Source: Delphinapterus leucas
Taxonomy: Eukaryota > Chordata > Mammalia > Artiodactyla > Monodontidae
Assembly (NCBI RefSeq): GCF_002288925.2
Contig: NW_022098001.1
Coordinates: 2,598,832-2,662,831, forward strand
DNA length: 64,000 nt
Direction of reading: 5' to 3'
Shown here: piece after piece, positions 10,253 through 20,951 of the stretch
Layout: the number at the start of each line of letters is the position of its first letter
Numbering within the stretch: the stretch's first letter is position 1
The notes under the pieces: generated by a model
What the model was told of the DNA's origin: nothing
What the model saw: only the letters and a program-made list of their open reading frames with translations
The model's database searches: none
Program-made: the position numbers and the translations under genes

Positions 10253-10330
10253 TATATTGTGTGTGTATGTGTGTTTACTTGCGTGTTTTTTTGTGTGTGT
10301 GTATGTGCATACTGTGTATGTGTGTGTTTT
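10253..10330. repeat. Imperfect (TG)n microsatellite
   Basis: Interrupted TG-rich tract with GTGTGTGTATGTGTG and TTTTGTGTGTGTGTATGTG segments; breaks by T runs and CATACTG mark an old, decaying array. Confidence 0.85.
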
Positions 10331-11100
10331 CCTATTTTCCAGTTTTCTTGGGTCCTCAGAAAGGTTGTGAGTACTGATAATGTGTGTTTTGTTCAGGTAA
10401 CTTGAGGTACTTTTATATTTCTATGTCACTCTTGTAATCCATTTTGTTGCTAATATTTGAAGAAGTCTTAGCTCCTGCAGATTGGAGCTGGGAATTTAAT
10501 AGACAGTTCTTTACCCCACCTTGTTGCAAGTTGACTAGAGAGTCACTTTGTACATTAGTGCTTTTGAGAATAATGGAAAAATAACGAAAAGTCAAGGATA
10601 AAGGCGGGGGGTCTAAACACTGGGAAAATAAGCATCAAGCTCATTTTGGAGACAGTTGTGGATTGGCCTACACATTTCCTTCTGCTTTTCATTCATGTCA
10701 TCGTTAATTGCTCTCTTCATTTGCTAAACAGATGAGTAGCAAGGAAGACAATAGAATTAAACTCCAACGATGAGGTCCCTTTTTCCCAATTCCTCAGAGT
10801 TCCTTTCAGAATAGGGACATTTAATGATGGGAGGCCTCTTCTGATTATCTGGAGCCCGAGTATTTCTACCTCAAGCAGTCATTGCTTTCAGCAAAAGAAG
10901 GAAATATTTGTAAAGCGGTAAAGATCAAGTTAATTGACCACTTTGAAGAGAATTAATCTGCCACAGGAAGAGGGAACACTTCAAATTTAATCTCTTCTGT
11001 GAAGAGTTATGCCATGAAGTGCTGGCAAGGCACTGCCTTGCATTATTTGGAAGACACAAACTTTCTGTGCCCTTAGAGCTTAACATTGCCTCTACAGACT
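10331..11100. other. Unassigned sequence, candidate conserved segment
   Basis: Repeat-free to my eye. Around 10,670-10,760 the sequence has CATGTCATCGTTAATTGCTCTC, with a TAATTG homeodomain-type core. Frames at 10,413-10,595, 10,925-11,119 and 11,019-11,225 show no domains. I cannot assign a function. Confidence 0.35.
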
Positions 11101-11104
11101 CCTT

Positions 11105-11590
11105 GTATATTCTCTTCAAGTACCTGACTTATCTCTCCCTTGACCTCCTTATCCATGTTATTACTTTGCAGAACTGCTGTGATGTCTACCCATTCCTCTC
11201 TTCTTGGCTTTATGTTGCTAATTAGCTACCTAGTTAATCTTCTTGAGGTACAGATCTGATTAGGATATTTTGCTGCTCAAAAAACTTTAATGACTTACCT
11301 TTGTCTAAACAACAAAAGTCTGATTTTTCTGGCTTGACCTTCAGGACTGTCAGTGTACCTACCCAAACATTTTCTCTCTCTCCTCCCCAACTTTTTTGTT
11401 TTATTTATTGATTGTTTGTCTTTGTTTCTGTCTGAAAATTTGCTTCCCTGCAATGGAGAGTAAGTTCCTCAAGGACAGGGTTTTTGCCTCTTTTGTTTAC
11501 TGCCGTATCTCCAGCACCAACCACAGTAACTGGTTCCAGGTAGGCACAGGATAAATTTATGCTGAACTGATTGAATGACTAAATGACCTT
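11105..11590 (+). repeat. L2 LINE 3' region, sense
   Basis: Words in L2 order: AACTGCTGTGATG, TTTTGCTGCTCAAAAAACTTTAATGAC, CTTCCCTGCAATGGAGAGTAAG, TTCCTCAAGGACAGGGTTTTTGCC, TACTGCCGTATCTCCAGCACC, and the end AACTGATTGAATGAC. It runs through to the 3' terminus. The 5' boundary is vague. Confidence 0.75.
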
Positions 11591-12044
11591 TTTTCACATT
11601 TCCTTGACCCTGTAACTTTATCTCTGCTCTTCCCCCAAAAAAAGGTTCAGGCTTTGTTCAGAACCTGTTAATAAACTAACAGTCTTGTTAAGCAACATCA
11701 GATTAGTCAGGATAAATCTCTTCCCTTTGTGAGTTCCAGCAAGTCTTTATATTCCAGCAGTTCTTGATCACATCATTTTGTCAATATATATCTACACATA
11801 TTTATATACATCTAAATTATTTTTTATCTCCCTGTCTCCTCTCCTGCAGAAGGTTCTAGGATACTGCCTTTCATGTAGACACTCAGAAAAGCACTTGGTT
11901 AAGAATTTTATATTATACTATCACTTATTATTTCATTAAAATAGTAAAATCCTTGCAGTGAAAGATATGTCTTTTAGTGCTCTTTTGTTATATCTCCCAG
12001 TCAACTGCGGGTTTAATGAAATAAGATGGGTTTCATTAATAGTC

Positions 12045-12680
12045 ACTGAATTATTTATGTATACTGGTAAAGGACTATTACTCAGCGTATTTGGAAATAA
12101 AAATCATTTATATAAACACCCATAGAATGTACAACACTAAAAGTGAACGCTAATATAAACTGTGTACTTTGGGTGATAATGATGTGTCAGTGTAGATTCA
12201 TCAGTTGTAACAACTGTACCACTCTGGTGGGGGATGTTGATAATGTGGGAGTGTGTGTGTGTTGGGGGGCAGAGAGTATATGTCAACTTTCTATACTTCC
12301 CCCACAGTTTTGCTGTGAACTTAAAACTGCTCTAAACGTAGATGTAGAGAATGGACTTGAGGACACGGTGGGAGGGTAAGTTGGGATGAAGTGAGAGTAA
12401 CATTGACATATGTACACTACCAGATGTAAAATAGATAGCTAGTGGGAAGCAGCTGCATAGCACAGGGAGATCAGCTTGGTGCTTTGTGACCACCTAGAGG
12501 GGTGGGATAGGGAGGGTGGGAGGGATATGCAAGAAGGAGGAGATATGGGGATATATGTATATGTATAGATGATTCTCTGTGTTATACAGCAGAAACTAAC
12601 ACAAAATTGTAAAGCAGTTATACTCCAATAAAGATGTAAAAAAAACTGCTCTAAAAAATAGTGTATTTAAAAAAACAAAA
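12045..12680 (+). mobile_element. Older L1 (L1MA/MB-like) 3' UTR, split by a younger L1 tail
   Basis: 12,045-12,336 reads as an older L1 3' UTR: AACACCCATAGAATGTACAAC, TGGGTGATAATGATGTGTCAGTG, GTAACAACTGTACCACTCTGG, GGGGATGTTGATAATG. It resumes after 12,642 with CTGCTCTAAAAAATAG and an A-rich end. The split carries the target-site duplication of the younger insertion. Confidence 0.75.
12323..12655 (+). mobile_element. Young cetartiodactyl L1 3' end with TSD
   Basis: 305-base 5'-truncated L1 tail (12,337-12,641): AGATAGCTAGTGGGAAGCAG, CATAGCACAGGGAGATCAGC, TTTGTGACCACCTAGAGG, GGATATATGTATATGTATAG, then TTATACTCCAATAAAGATG and A-tail. The flanking repeat AAAACTGCTCTAAA is perfect over 14 bases at 12,323-12,336 and 12,642-12,655. 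The AATAAA signal just before the tail is intact. Confidence 0.93.
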
Positions 12681-12777
12681 CCAAAATATTCATTTATATA
12701 CCTTTTTCTTTACTGCTAGAGTATAGGAGTACAGAGATTGACGACACACATACACACTCTTTCATAGGAAATCAATA

Positions 12778-12972
12778 TCATAATAATGGCTAACATTTCT
12801 GATGCTTAGGCACATACCAGTCATCTTAAACACTTACATTGTGTGATGAGTAGGTTTTGATTTTTAGATAAAGCTTAGAAAAGCTAAATAACTTGCTCAT
12901 ATCAGCAAGCTATTAGTTGGTGGGTCTGGAACCCAATTCTGGTAGTCTGACGTAGGAGCTGAGCATCGTAAG
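12778..12972 (-). repeat. MIR SINE, antisense
   Basis: ATAATGGCTAACATTTCTGATGC, GGCACATACCAGTC, TAAACACTTACATTGTG, AAATAACTTGCTCATAT and GGGTCTGGAACCCAATTCTGG follow the reverse MIR order. Confidence 0.8.
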
Positions 12973-14055
12973 TACTAGTCTGCTTTCAGCAAGCCATACA
13001 AGAAGTTGTCTGGGATTGTGTGCCTCTGCTTTGCCCTCTAACAACAAAACATTTCTTTTAACACAAAGCCAAGAGGAGTGGAGGATGAGAAGGTAGTAAA
13101 ATATATTTTTGCCTTTGGTTTAAACTTCCTATATATTCAGGCAACAGAACAGAGCAACATTAACACTTACTTGGCTGAGGTTAATCTCATATTTATGTAT
13201 TTCTGGAGAGGTTACAAAAAAATGTTACAGCACTATCCCAATCTACACAATTTTTTTTGTTTGTTTTGCTGCTTCTCAAGTCTACATATTTACATATTTT
13301 ACTGTTTATAGGTACGACCTCTTAGGAAAAAACAAAAAACAAGGATAAATGAAGATCAGTTTCCAGCAGGCACGTTTATTTAATAAAATCGATGCCTTCT
13401 AAGTTATAAGCTCCAATTCCTAAGTTGGTTATTGTCCTCAAAGGCATGCTTCTTCAGGAAGGAACATGTTTTCCTGCAGGCTCCTCTCTTTGTTCCTACC
13501 GCACAAGGTAATAATCTATGCAGAGGAATCTTGGCTTTGGTGAGACTTTTCAAGATGTAATCAATTGTAAGCAATTGAAGATTTCTGAAAATGAGATTCT
13601 CATGCAGGCTTTAGTGAGTTAAACTCAGTTTCATGGTCTTGAAAGTAAATTATTGTGAGAGTTTCAATACAAGATTGCCAAAAAGAAACTGTAGAGTTGC
13701 CAGTGCCTACGTGGTTACCCCTTTTCTCTATTTTCCTTAACTGCTCCACATGGGAATATAATTATTCCTGCTATTGACATTTTATTACTGCTGGGTTTGA
13801 AGATGGATTTTTTTCCACAAAATCTCACTCCTTCAATAGGGACTATATGGATTGCCAACAAGAGGGTTCAGCAGGACCCTGTGAGCTCAGAGACCCATAT
13901 GCACAGGCACCTGTTTCTCCTGAGATGTTACCAGTATCATTGGTGATGAGGAGCATGCTGCTTCCTAAAAAACCACAAAAGAGATTTTGCTTAGATTCTC
14001 TTGTATGAAAAGAAGTTAGAGATTAGATGTACTGAGATTTTTTCAGCTCTGGGAA
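12973..14055. other. Unassigned sequence
   Basis: More than 1 kb without a named repeat. A 77-codon frame at 13,078-13,311 is not recognisable. Includes T-rich tract near 13,250. Confidence 0.4.
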
Positions 14056-14061
14056 ATTTAT

Positions 14062-14062
14062 T

Positions 14063-14113
<51 letters not shown>

Positions 14114-14114
14114 C
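14062..14114. repeat. (TG)n(TA)n compound microsatellite
   Basis: A (TG)6-7 run passes directly into about 18 TA units. Such TA tracts can extrude cruciforms and are highly polymorphic in length. Confidence 0.97.
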
Positions 14115-14645
14115 AATCACTGCCTTCTTAAAATATGGCATTGTCTAAATTAAGTCACTCTATTACCCAAGAGCTATCTAGTTTTCAAATCTAAGTGTAA
14201 GCAGAGAGGGGTGACAAATAGATTCAAATATCCTCTTAATTTGAGTACAGAGATTGACAACCAAATGGAGGAAAGACTGAACCTATTGTATGATCCTAAA
14301 ACTAATCTAAATTCTCCATCTTTTAAATATTTAGTATTTTCAGTGGTGTCCATACCTTCCAGAAATTAAAAAACAAAACCCCAAAACCAAAACAGGACTC
14401 TAGTTCTATTTATGGTTGTTCTCACTTCTCCAGAGCCAGAAAACACTAAAAGTATTGCTAAGTCTTACTTCTTTAACACAGTTCTTATAAAATGATAAAT
14501 ATTTAGTTAAACACAAAAGTGCTCATTTAGGTGTTTCAAACATACTGATATTTTGTCAACACAGAAGCCAAAAACTCTAGTTTTCAGTGGTCATAGTTTT
14601 AGAAGTCAGCCACACACCAGTAAACATCCATGTAAATTGAGTTTT
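14115..14645. other. Unassigned sequence
   Basis: Nothing recognised; includes an A/C-rich run near 14,370 (AAAAACAAAACCCC-like). Confidence 0.35.
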
Positions 14646-14649
14646 GCCA

Positions 14650-14850
14650 TTCATATACTAATTTATTTATTTGGTAAAATATATATTCAATGTTTTCTGT
14701 ATGACAGGTGTTGTGCTTGTTACTGTATCCTGAATAGTGAACAAAGTAGATGTGATCCCTGCCCTCTTGGGACTTATACAGCCAATTGAAGAAAGCATTC
14801 TTTAAACAAAAATAAAGAAATGTAATTATACAAGGCTAGAAAATAAATGA
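14650..14850 (-). repeat. L2 LINE 3' end, antisense
   Basis: TAATTTATTTATTTGGT, ACAGGTGTTGTGC, GAATAGTGAACAAAGTAGATGTG, ATCCCTGCCCTCTTGGGACTTATACAG and AACAAAAATAAAG follow the reverse L2 terminus. Confidence 0.75.
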
Positions 14851-16400
14851 GCAAGATTTAAGCACCTGTCATTGTATACAGGTAGATTTAGTAGCATTTC
14901 CCCCCTACTCCTTTATTAAAAACATAGATATCCATTACCTAGAGTGAACATTTTGTTATGTGGCCCCACAGTATTATAATCATAAGTCATTTTTCTGTCA
15001 CCTTCATCCTCTCTATAAGCCTCCACAAGTGTTTTGTGTGTTGGCCTTCCCTACTTTCCCAGATGATCAAGGAAATTCTCACTCAAACAACAAGATGTGA
15101 ATAGTCAAATCAAAATGTGCTTTTGACTGGTCAAGGCTGATGTTTCTTTGACCGGCTGCCCAGTTTTCATGTTGAGTACTACATGTATCTCTGCAAATTG
15201 TCCTCCTCTAGTCACCTCTTCATGGTCCACTTTGTCACCTGCCATCATCTGCTTTCTTCCCAGAGATTTTCTTCCCATCAGCTTTCCCTGCTAGTCAGTT
15301 TTTTTCCTGTTTCTAAACATATATCCCAATGTCTGGCATGATCTTCACACTTTTCCCAGTCACCTTACTCAGTTAAACCTGTCTATTTGGCAGACAAGCA
15401 CTTTGGAACTTCATATCTACTCTTTCTCATGCCACTGACATATTCTTTTTTTGGCATACAAATGTCAACAGGTAGGATCAAATGGAAAGAGGCCTGAAAG
15501 GTTAATTCTCCCGTATCAGCACCAATTATAGGAAATGTATTTACAGAGTTACAGCTAAGTGGAGCTCATCGAATGAGCTGTGGTCTGTAACAACTATTAA
15601 ATGAGAACATTTCTGTCACAATGAAGACAAAGTTAGGTTGTTTCAGTGTTATGAGTCACTGGGTGAAGAGCAGAGCAAGTCAAGTCTTTGTCCCCCAATA
15701 AGAGCCCTTCAAACATGGGAGACCAACGTTACAGATTGTAAAGGTTTAACCAGAGCATGAGCAGCTGTTGTCAAAAATCAAAGGACAATTTTTTAAACAC
15801 AGTTATTGGTCTTAATCAAATCCTTATTCAGACATGGCCAATATCAGTCTGTCATGACATATGAAGAAAAATAAACATTATAAATATATAAATGGAATAG
15901 CATTGTTCATTTTATTATTCAAGAAATTATATAATCAGTGACTCTGCTTCTAGAATGGAGGCTATGTAACGAATTTTACATTAGGGGGTCTTTTTAAAAA
16001 AGTTATAAAGGGAAAACGTCACTTGTTAGTCTAAGTTGAAAACAAAACTCTGAACTCTTTTTTTTCAAAATGGCTCCCATTCAAATTTACTCTCTTTGCA
16101 GGCCAAATTTTCAATCAGTTTAATTTACAATGGGGAGAAGTTCAATTATGCATGAAGAAGATCTTAATAAAATATTTATAAGAATTTGTTTAGTGATTGA
16201 TTTACTTAAACTCATCTTCAAAAAATGATTTTAAGTGGCTTATAAAAATACATATAAGTCAAGAAGATAGAAGATAAATGAGAAAAAGATTAAAGAGAGA
16301 ACAAAAACATTAAAGTAAAGCTGAATCAGGGATAAAGTTAGTGTTCATCATAATGTATAGGGTTGGAGTTTCCTAGTTGTGAAAACTGCATGAGAAGATA
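14851..16400. other. Unassigned sequence
   Basis: About 1.5 kb with no repeat or gene I recognise. Two pyrimidine-rich stretches around 15,000-15,060 and 15,190-15,380. No splice-flanked open frame stands out. Confidence 0.4.
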
Positions 16401-18075
16401 ATCCATTCCTCTGTCAATGGACATTTAGATTGCTTCTAAGTCTTGGCTATTGGAAATAGTGCTGCTGTGAACATTTGGGTGTCTGTATCTTTTTGAATTA
16501 GAGCCTTCTCCAGATATATACCCATGAGTTGGATTGCAGGATCATATGATAACTCTATTTTTAGATTTTTAAGGAACCTCTGTACTGTTCTCCACAGTGG
16601 CTGTACCAATTTACATTCCAACCAACATTGTAGGAGGGTTCCTTTGTCTCCACATCTGCTCCAGCATTTATTATTTGTAGACTTTTTAATGATGGCCAGT
16701 CTGACTGGTGTGAGGTGATACCTCACTGTAGTTTTGATTTTCATTTCTCTAATAATTAGTGATATTGAACATCTTTTCATGTGCCTGTTGGCCATCTGTA
16801 TATCTTCTTTGGAGAAATGTCGATTTAGGTCTTCTGCCCATTTTTTTATTGGGTTGCTTGATTTTTGATATTGAGCTACATGAGCTGTTTATATATTTTG
16901 GAAATTAATCCCCGGTCAGTAACATCATTTGCAAATATTTTCTCCCAGTCCACAGCTTGTCTTTTTGTTTTGTTTATGGTTTCCTTTACTGTGCAAAAGC
17001 TTTTAAGTTTAATTAAGTCCTATTTGTTTGTTTGTATTTCCATTACTCTAGGAGACAGATCCAAAAAAATATTGCTGCGACTTATGTCAAAAAGTGTTCT
17101 GCCTATGTTTTCCTCTAGGAGTTTTATAGTACCCAGTCTTACATTTAGGTCTTTAATCCATTTTGAGCTTATTTTTGTGTATGGTGTTAATCATTCTTTT
17201 ACGTGTAGCTGTCCAGTTTTCCCAACACCACTTATTGAAGAGACTGTCTTTTCTCCACTGTATATTCTTGCCTCCTTTGTTGTAGTAATTGATTATAAGT
17301 GCATGAGTTTATTTCTGTGTTTTCTATCCTGTTCCATTGATCTATGTGTCTGTCTTTGTGCCAGTACCATACTGTTTTGATTACTATAGCTTTGTAGTAT
17401 AGTCTGAAGTCAGGGAACCTGATTCCTCCTGCTCTTTTCTTCGTTCTCAAGATTGTTTTGGCTATTTAAGGTCTTTTGTGTTTACATACAAATTTTAGAA
17501 TTCTTTCTAGTTCTGTGAAAAATACCATTGGTAATTTGATAGGATTGCATTGAATCTGTAGATTGCCTATAGTCATTTTAACAATATTGATTCTTTCAAT
17601 CCAAGAACATGGTAAATCTTTTCATCTGTTTGTGTTATATTCAGTTTCTTTCATCAGCATCTTACAATTTTCAGAGTACAGGTGTTTTGCCTCCTTAGAT
17701 AGGTTTATTCCTAGGTGTTTTATTCTTTTCAATGTGATGGTAAATGGGATTGTTTCCTTAATTTCTATTTCTGATCTTTTGTCATTAGTGTATAGAAATG
17801 CACCAGATTTCTGTATATTAATTTTGTATCCTGCAACTTTACCAGATTCATTGATGGGCTCTAGTAGTTTTCTGGTAGCATCTTTAGGATTTTCTATGTA
17901 TAGTGTCATGTCATCTGCAAACAGTAACAGTTTTATTCTTCCTTCCCAAGTTGGATTCCTTTTATTTCTTTTTCTTCTCTGATTGCTGTGGCTAGGACTT
18001 CCAAAACTATGTTGGATAAAAGTGGCATAAGTGGGCATCCTTGTCTTGTTTCTGATCTTAGACACAATCCTCTTA
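16400..18075 (-). mobile_element. L1 ORF2 fragment (RT to C-terminus), minus strand, both ends missing
   Basis: Minus-strand translation gives L1 ORF2p in order. 18,065-17,622: reverse transcriptase palm with the FADD metal-binding motif ([23 protein letters not shown]). 17,450-17,232: [19 protein letters not shown] and [14 protein letters not shown]. 16,795-16,436: C-terminal region with [25 protein letters not shown]. Frameshifts and stops separate the pieces, so no product is possible. The 5' half (endonuclease) is absent. Unusually, so is the 3' UTR and poly(A), which normal 5' truncation would keep. The plus-strand 171- and 139-codon frames over this span are antisense artefacts. Confidence 0.93.
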
Positions 18076-19440
18076 ATTTAATGCTCTGTTTCTATTTCTT
18101 CAACCTGTGTTTGTTTGTAGCTAATTTTTTACCTAAAATTCAATAAAAACACATCCTTTGAGTAAAGAGAAGAGTCTGCTATAGATAGAGGGAGAGGCCC
18201 ACATAAAAATATACTTTCTAAATATTTATTATAGCGCTGCCATTAAGCAAGGCCTTCTCTATTTTAAAATTGCTGTTATTTGTTGGTTGGTTAGTTGGTT
18301 TTCAAACAAATTAAAGTCTTCCTGTATATCATTTTTGATTTCTAACTAGTTGACAGTGAACAGTTATTCAGCCTTTTTGATGTACTTTTAGATCTGTATT
18401 CAGTCATTGAGCACGTTTTCTCTCCCACTCAGATTCTTATTGACCATAAATTTAACAAGCCCATATCTTTGCCCCGGTTCAAATGCTTGATACATATATT
18501 GAACAAGGTGTATCTGTCAACAGAGTCCAGTGGGCATAGACCTTCCACCAAACTGACATTAATACATTAACCATGACCCTTTTTAAATGCTTGCATTATC
18601 ATAGATAATACTGCCTTTTTGGATAAGATATATTTTATAATGATTCCTATATGTGAGAGAAAGTAGGCAAAACCTTGAAGGAAATTTGAACTAACCCAGT
18701 GTCATGGATATCTGTAGTTGTTTTGTTTTGTTTTGTTTTAACCCCTTCCCACCTTTTCTTGGTAGCCATACCTTGTCTTATTTGAGGAAGTACACTCCTT
18801 TTCTGAATCCTGTGATTCCACTAGAGTCTGTCATACAGTACTTAGCTTTTTTCTTCTTCCCTATCTGCGTCTTAATCACAGAGGGTGATTAGAAGCTTCC
18901 ACCAGGATTTTTTTTTTTTTAACAGAAGCTAAAGGAAAGTGCCCCTTTCTCTTGTTGGGTTACATTTAGGCAAATAGAGCCTGAAAGGACCAGGATCTTT
19001 TTTGAGCTTCTTCTCAAAAGATTAGTTTGAGAGACAGAAGTTAAAACAGGGAGAGGGGCAATTTAGAGGTCAGTGAAAGTTCAGATGGTTTCTCAATTCC
19101 TGTTTCCAGTTTTCCTGTCTTTCCTATTATTTGCCGTCATAACTCAATAGATGAACCTTTTGACCTAAGCTAGTTGAAGATAGGTTTCTGTCACTCGCAA
19201 CCAAAAGAATACTGACTAGAATTTTCAAGAACATTTCAAATAAACATCTGCATCTGAAGAAATACTTGTTGCATACACATTTTCAGAGCTGAACTTGAAA
19301 ATCTGCAGTGCATGTAGCTGTATAAATGGTAGGACACTTTGAAGGTCTTTCTGATTCTCACATAAACTACCCATCTGCCTCTAGTGAGCCTTAAGTTCTA
19401 AGTGTCTGTACAAATCAAGGTTCAGAGAAGCAGAACAACT
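18076..19440. other. Unassigned sequence
   Basis: About 1.36 kb. Contains a (TTTTG)4 run at 18,720-18,741 and a T13 run near 18,907. No family or exon recognised. Confidence 0.4.
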
Positions 19441-19446
19441 AGGACG

Positions 19447-19487
19447 TGCGTGTGTGTGTGAGTGTGTGTGTGTGTGTGTGTGTGTTT
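19447..19487. repeat. (TG)n microsatellite
   Basis: About twenty TG units with one GTGAGTG interruption. Confidence 0.97.
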
Positions 19488-19785
19488 TAGCCATTTTATT
19501 TCAAGGATTTGATCTAATGCAATTGTGGTTAAGTGGCCTCTGTAAAGCTGTTATTTTCACATATGATGATGAAACTTGAAGTCCTAAGGAAAGATAGTTG
19601 GAAAGGAGAGGCGATATAAAGTGAAAGAGAGCAAGAAAAAGCTGGAAACCCAAAACACACAGTGAAGGAGAACAAGAATAAGCCCATGAATTTGTACTGA
19701 AATCCTTGCCATTTCTTATTGCCTCTCACCTGGATCATGTGGGTCTCTTACAAAAACTAGTACTCTGTTTTTGGTCATGATTATT
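19488..19785. other. Unassigned sequence
   Basis: Nothing recognised in roughly 300 bases. Confidence 0.35.
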
Positions 19786-19787
19786 CT

Positions 19788-20018
19788 TTTTGAATTTTTG
19801 AATTTTATTTTATTTATTTTTTCATACAGCAGGTTCTTATTAGTTATCCATTTTATACATATTAGTGTATATATATCAATCCTAATCTCCCAATTCATCC
19901 CCCCCCTGCCACTTTCCTCCCTTGGTGTCCATACATTTGTTCTCTACATCTGTGTCTCTATTTCTGCCCTGCAGACCGGTTCATCTGTACCATTTATCTA
20001 GGTTCCACATATATGCGT
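19788..20018 (-). mobile_element. L1 3' UTR tail of a second L1 lineage, antisense
   Basis: Starts with a T/A-rich reversed tail, then CATACAGCAGGTTCTTATTAG, TACATATTAGTGTATATATATC, CCCAATTCATCCCCCCCC, TGTCCATACATTTGTTCTC, GCCCTGCAGACCGG and TAGGTTCCACATATATGCG. This 3' UTR text differs from that of the L1s at 12.3, 46.5 and 53.3 kb, so another L1 subfamily was its source. No clear flanking duplication found. Confidence 0.8.
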
Positions 20019-20735
20019 TAATTCATCTATTCTCCCACCAGACATTTTGCAAGAGATGTTAGTAGAACAAAAGGCAGATTTTAGAGATGTTTTTCTTTGA
20101 TATGCTGTAAAGGTGAAAAATCTTCAAGACAAGCTGCTATTTTGATATTTGAAAGATATCAGAAAGACTCAGGACCACAGATTGTAAAACTGCTAGTTTA
20201 CCAGAGTATGTTTGTCAGTATGTACCTCCCCTCCAGGTAAATTAAATAAGGGAGGCATCTTGACTCCTCTACACCAGGAGGTCAACACCAGGGCTCCTTT
20301 AAATAGCAGTTTGCCCACAGCTTCTGGGACATGCAGATGTAGATGAGGTCCACGGTGTTCTTTATTCAGAACAGGTGATAGAGATTCAGAGAGGAGAGGA
20401 ATTTCAGGTTAGTGTTTGAATTTTGTGTTTAAGAGCAGATAACTAAATGCCGTAAAGTGGCACAGGAAAGTAGCTTGAACTTTAAGAATGTTCCTTTTCC
20501 TTTGTTCTCCCACTTCGCCCTGCGATTTTCACATTTATATTAATGATCTCCACAACTTGTATTAGGTTATACAATAGAATCTGAATTTCAAATAAATGTC
20601 AAAATTAGAAAATAGGCCTATCATCCTTCACAGGCCGTGATGAATAAAATGGGCTTCTGTTTCTGTAGCATTTTGTCATATAAAGCACAGACCTTATTTT
20701 TCAAATACCTTGTCACCAAAATAACTAGGACATCT
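20019..20735. other. Unassigned sequence
   Basis: About 700 bases of unique-looking DNA. No feature recognised. Confidence 0.4.
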
Positions 20736-20739
20736 CATT

Positions 20740-20950
20740 AAAGACTCTCCAGGGTGCTGGGATTGTTGCAGGACGTGGTCATGTGGAAGAGTGAGCAGTG
20801 GACTGACTGGCGGTGCCTGGGCCTTGTCTGCCTCCTGCTGGCTCCAGGGATGACCTGTCACCTGGAAGTCTCTCCCCTAGCTGGACCCATGCTTCTCATC
20901 CAGAGAGTGAAGATATTAAACCGGCTGATCTTCAGTGTGCTTTCCAGTAT
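20740..20950. other. GC-richer orphan segment abutting an L1 fragment
   Basis: This stretch of about 200 bases (for example GCGGTGCCTGGGCCTTGTCTGCC) is clearly richer in GC than its neighbours and open in two plus frames (from 20,754 and 20,813). The 20,754 frame runs on into the L1 and ends at 21,077. I recognise no domain. Its peptide has a hydrophobic LVCLLLAPG stretch. It could be part of an old LTR, a pseudogene scrap or unique DNA. Confidence 0.3.
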
Positions 20951-20951
20951 T

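Noticed and set aside
16865..17380. 171-codon plus-strand open frame, the longest in the window
   Set aside because: It lies exactly antisense to L1 ORF2; the hydrophobic peptide is a known by-product of reading A-rich L1 backwards.
17563..18065. 139-codon plus and 147-codon minus frames overlapping
   Set aside because: The minus frame is a real L1 ORF2 remnant and is covered there; the plus frame is its shadow.
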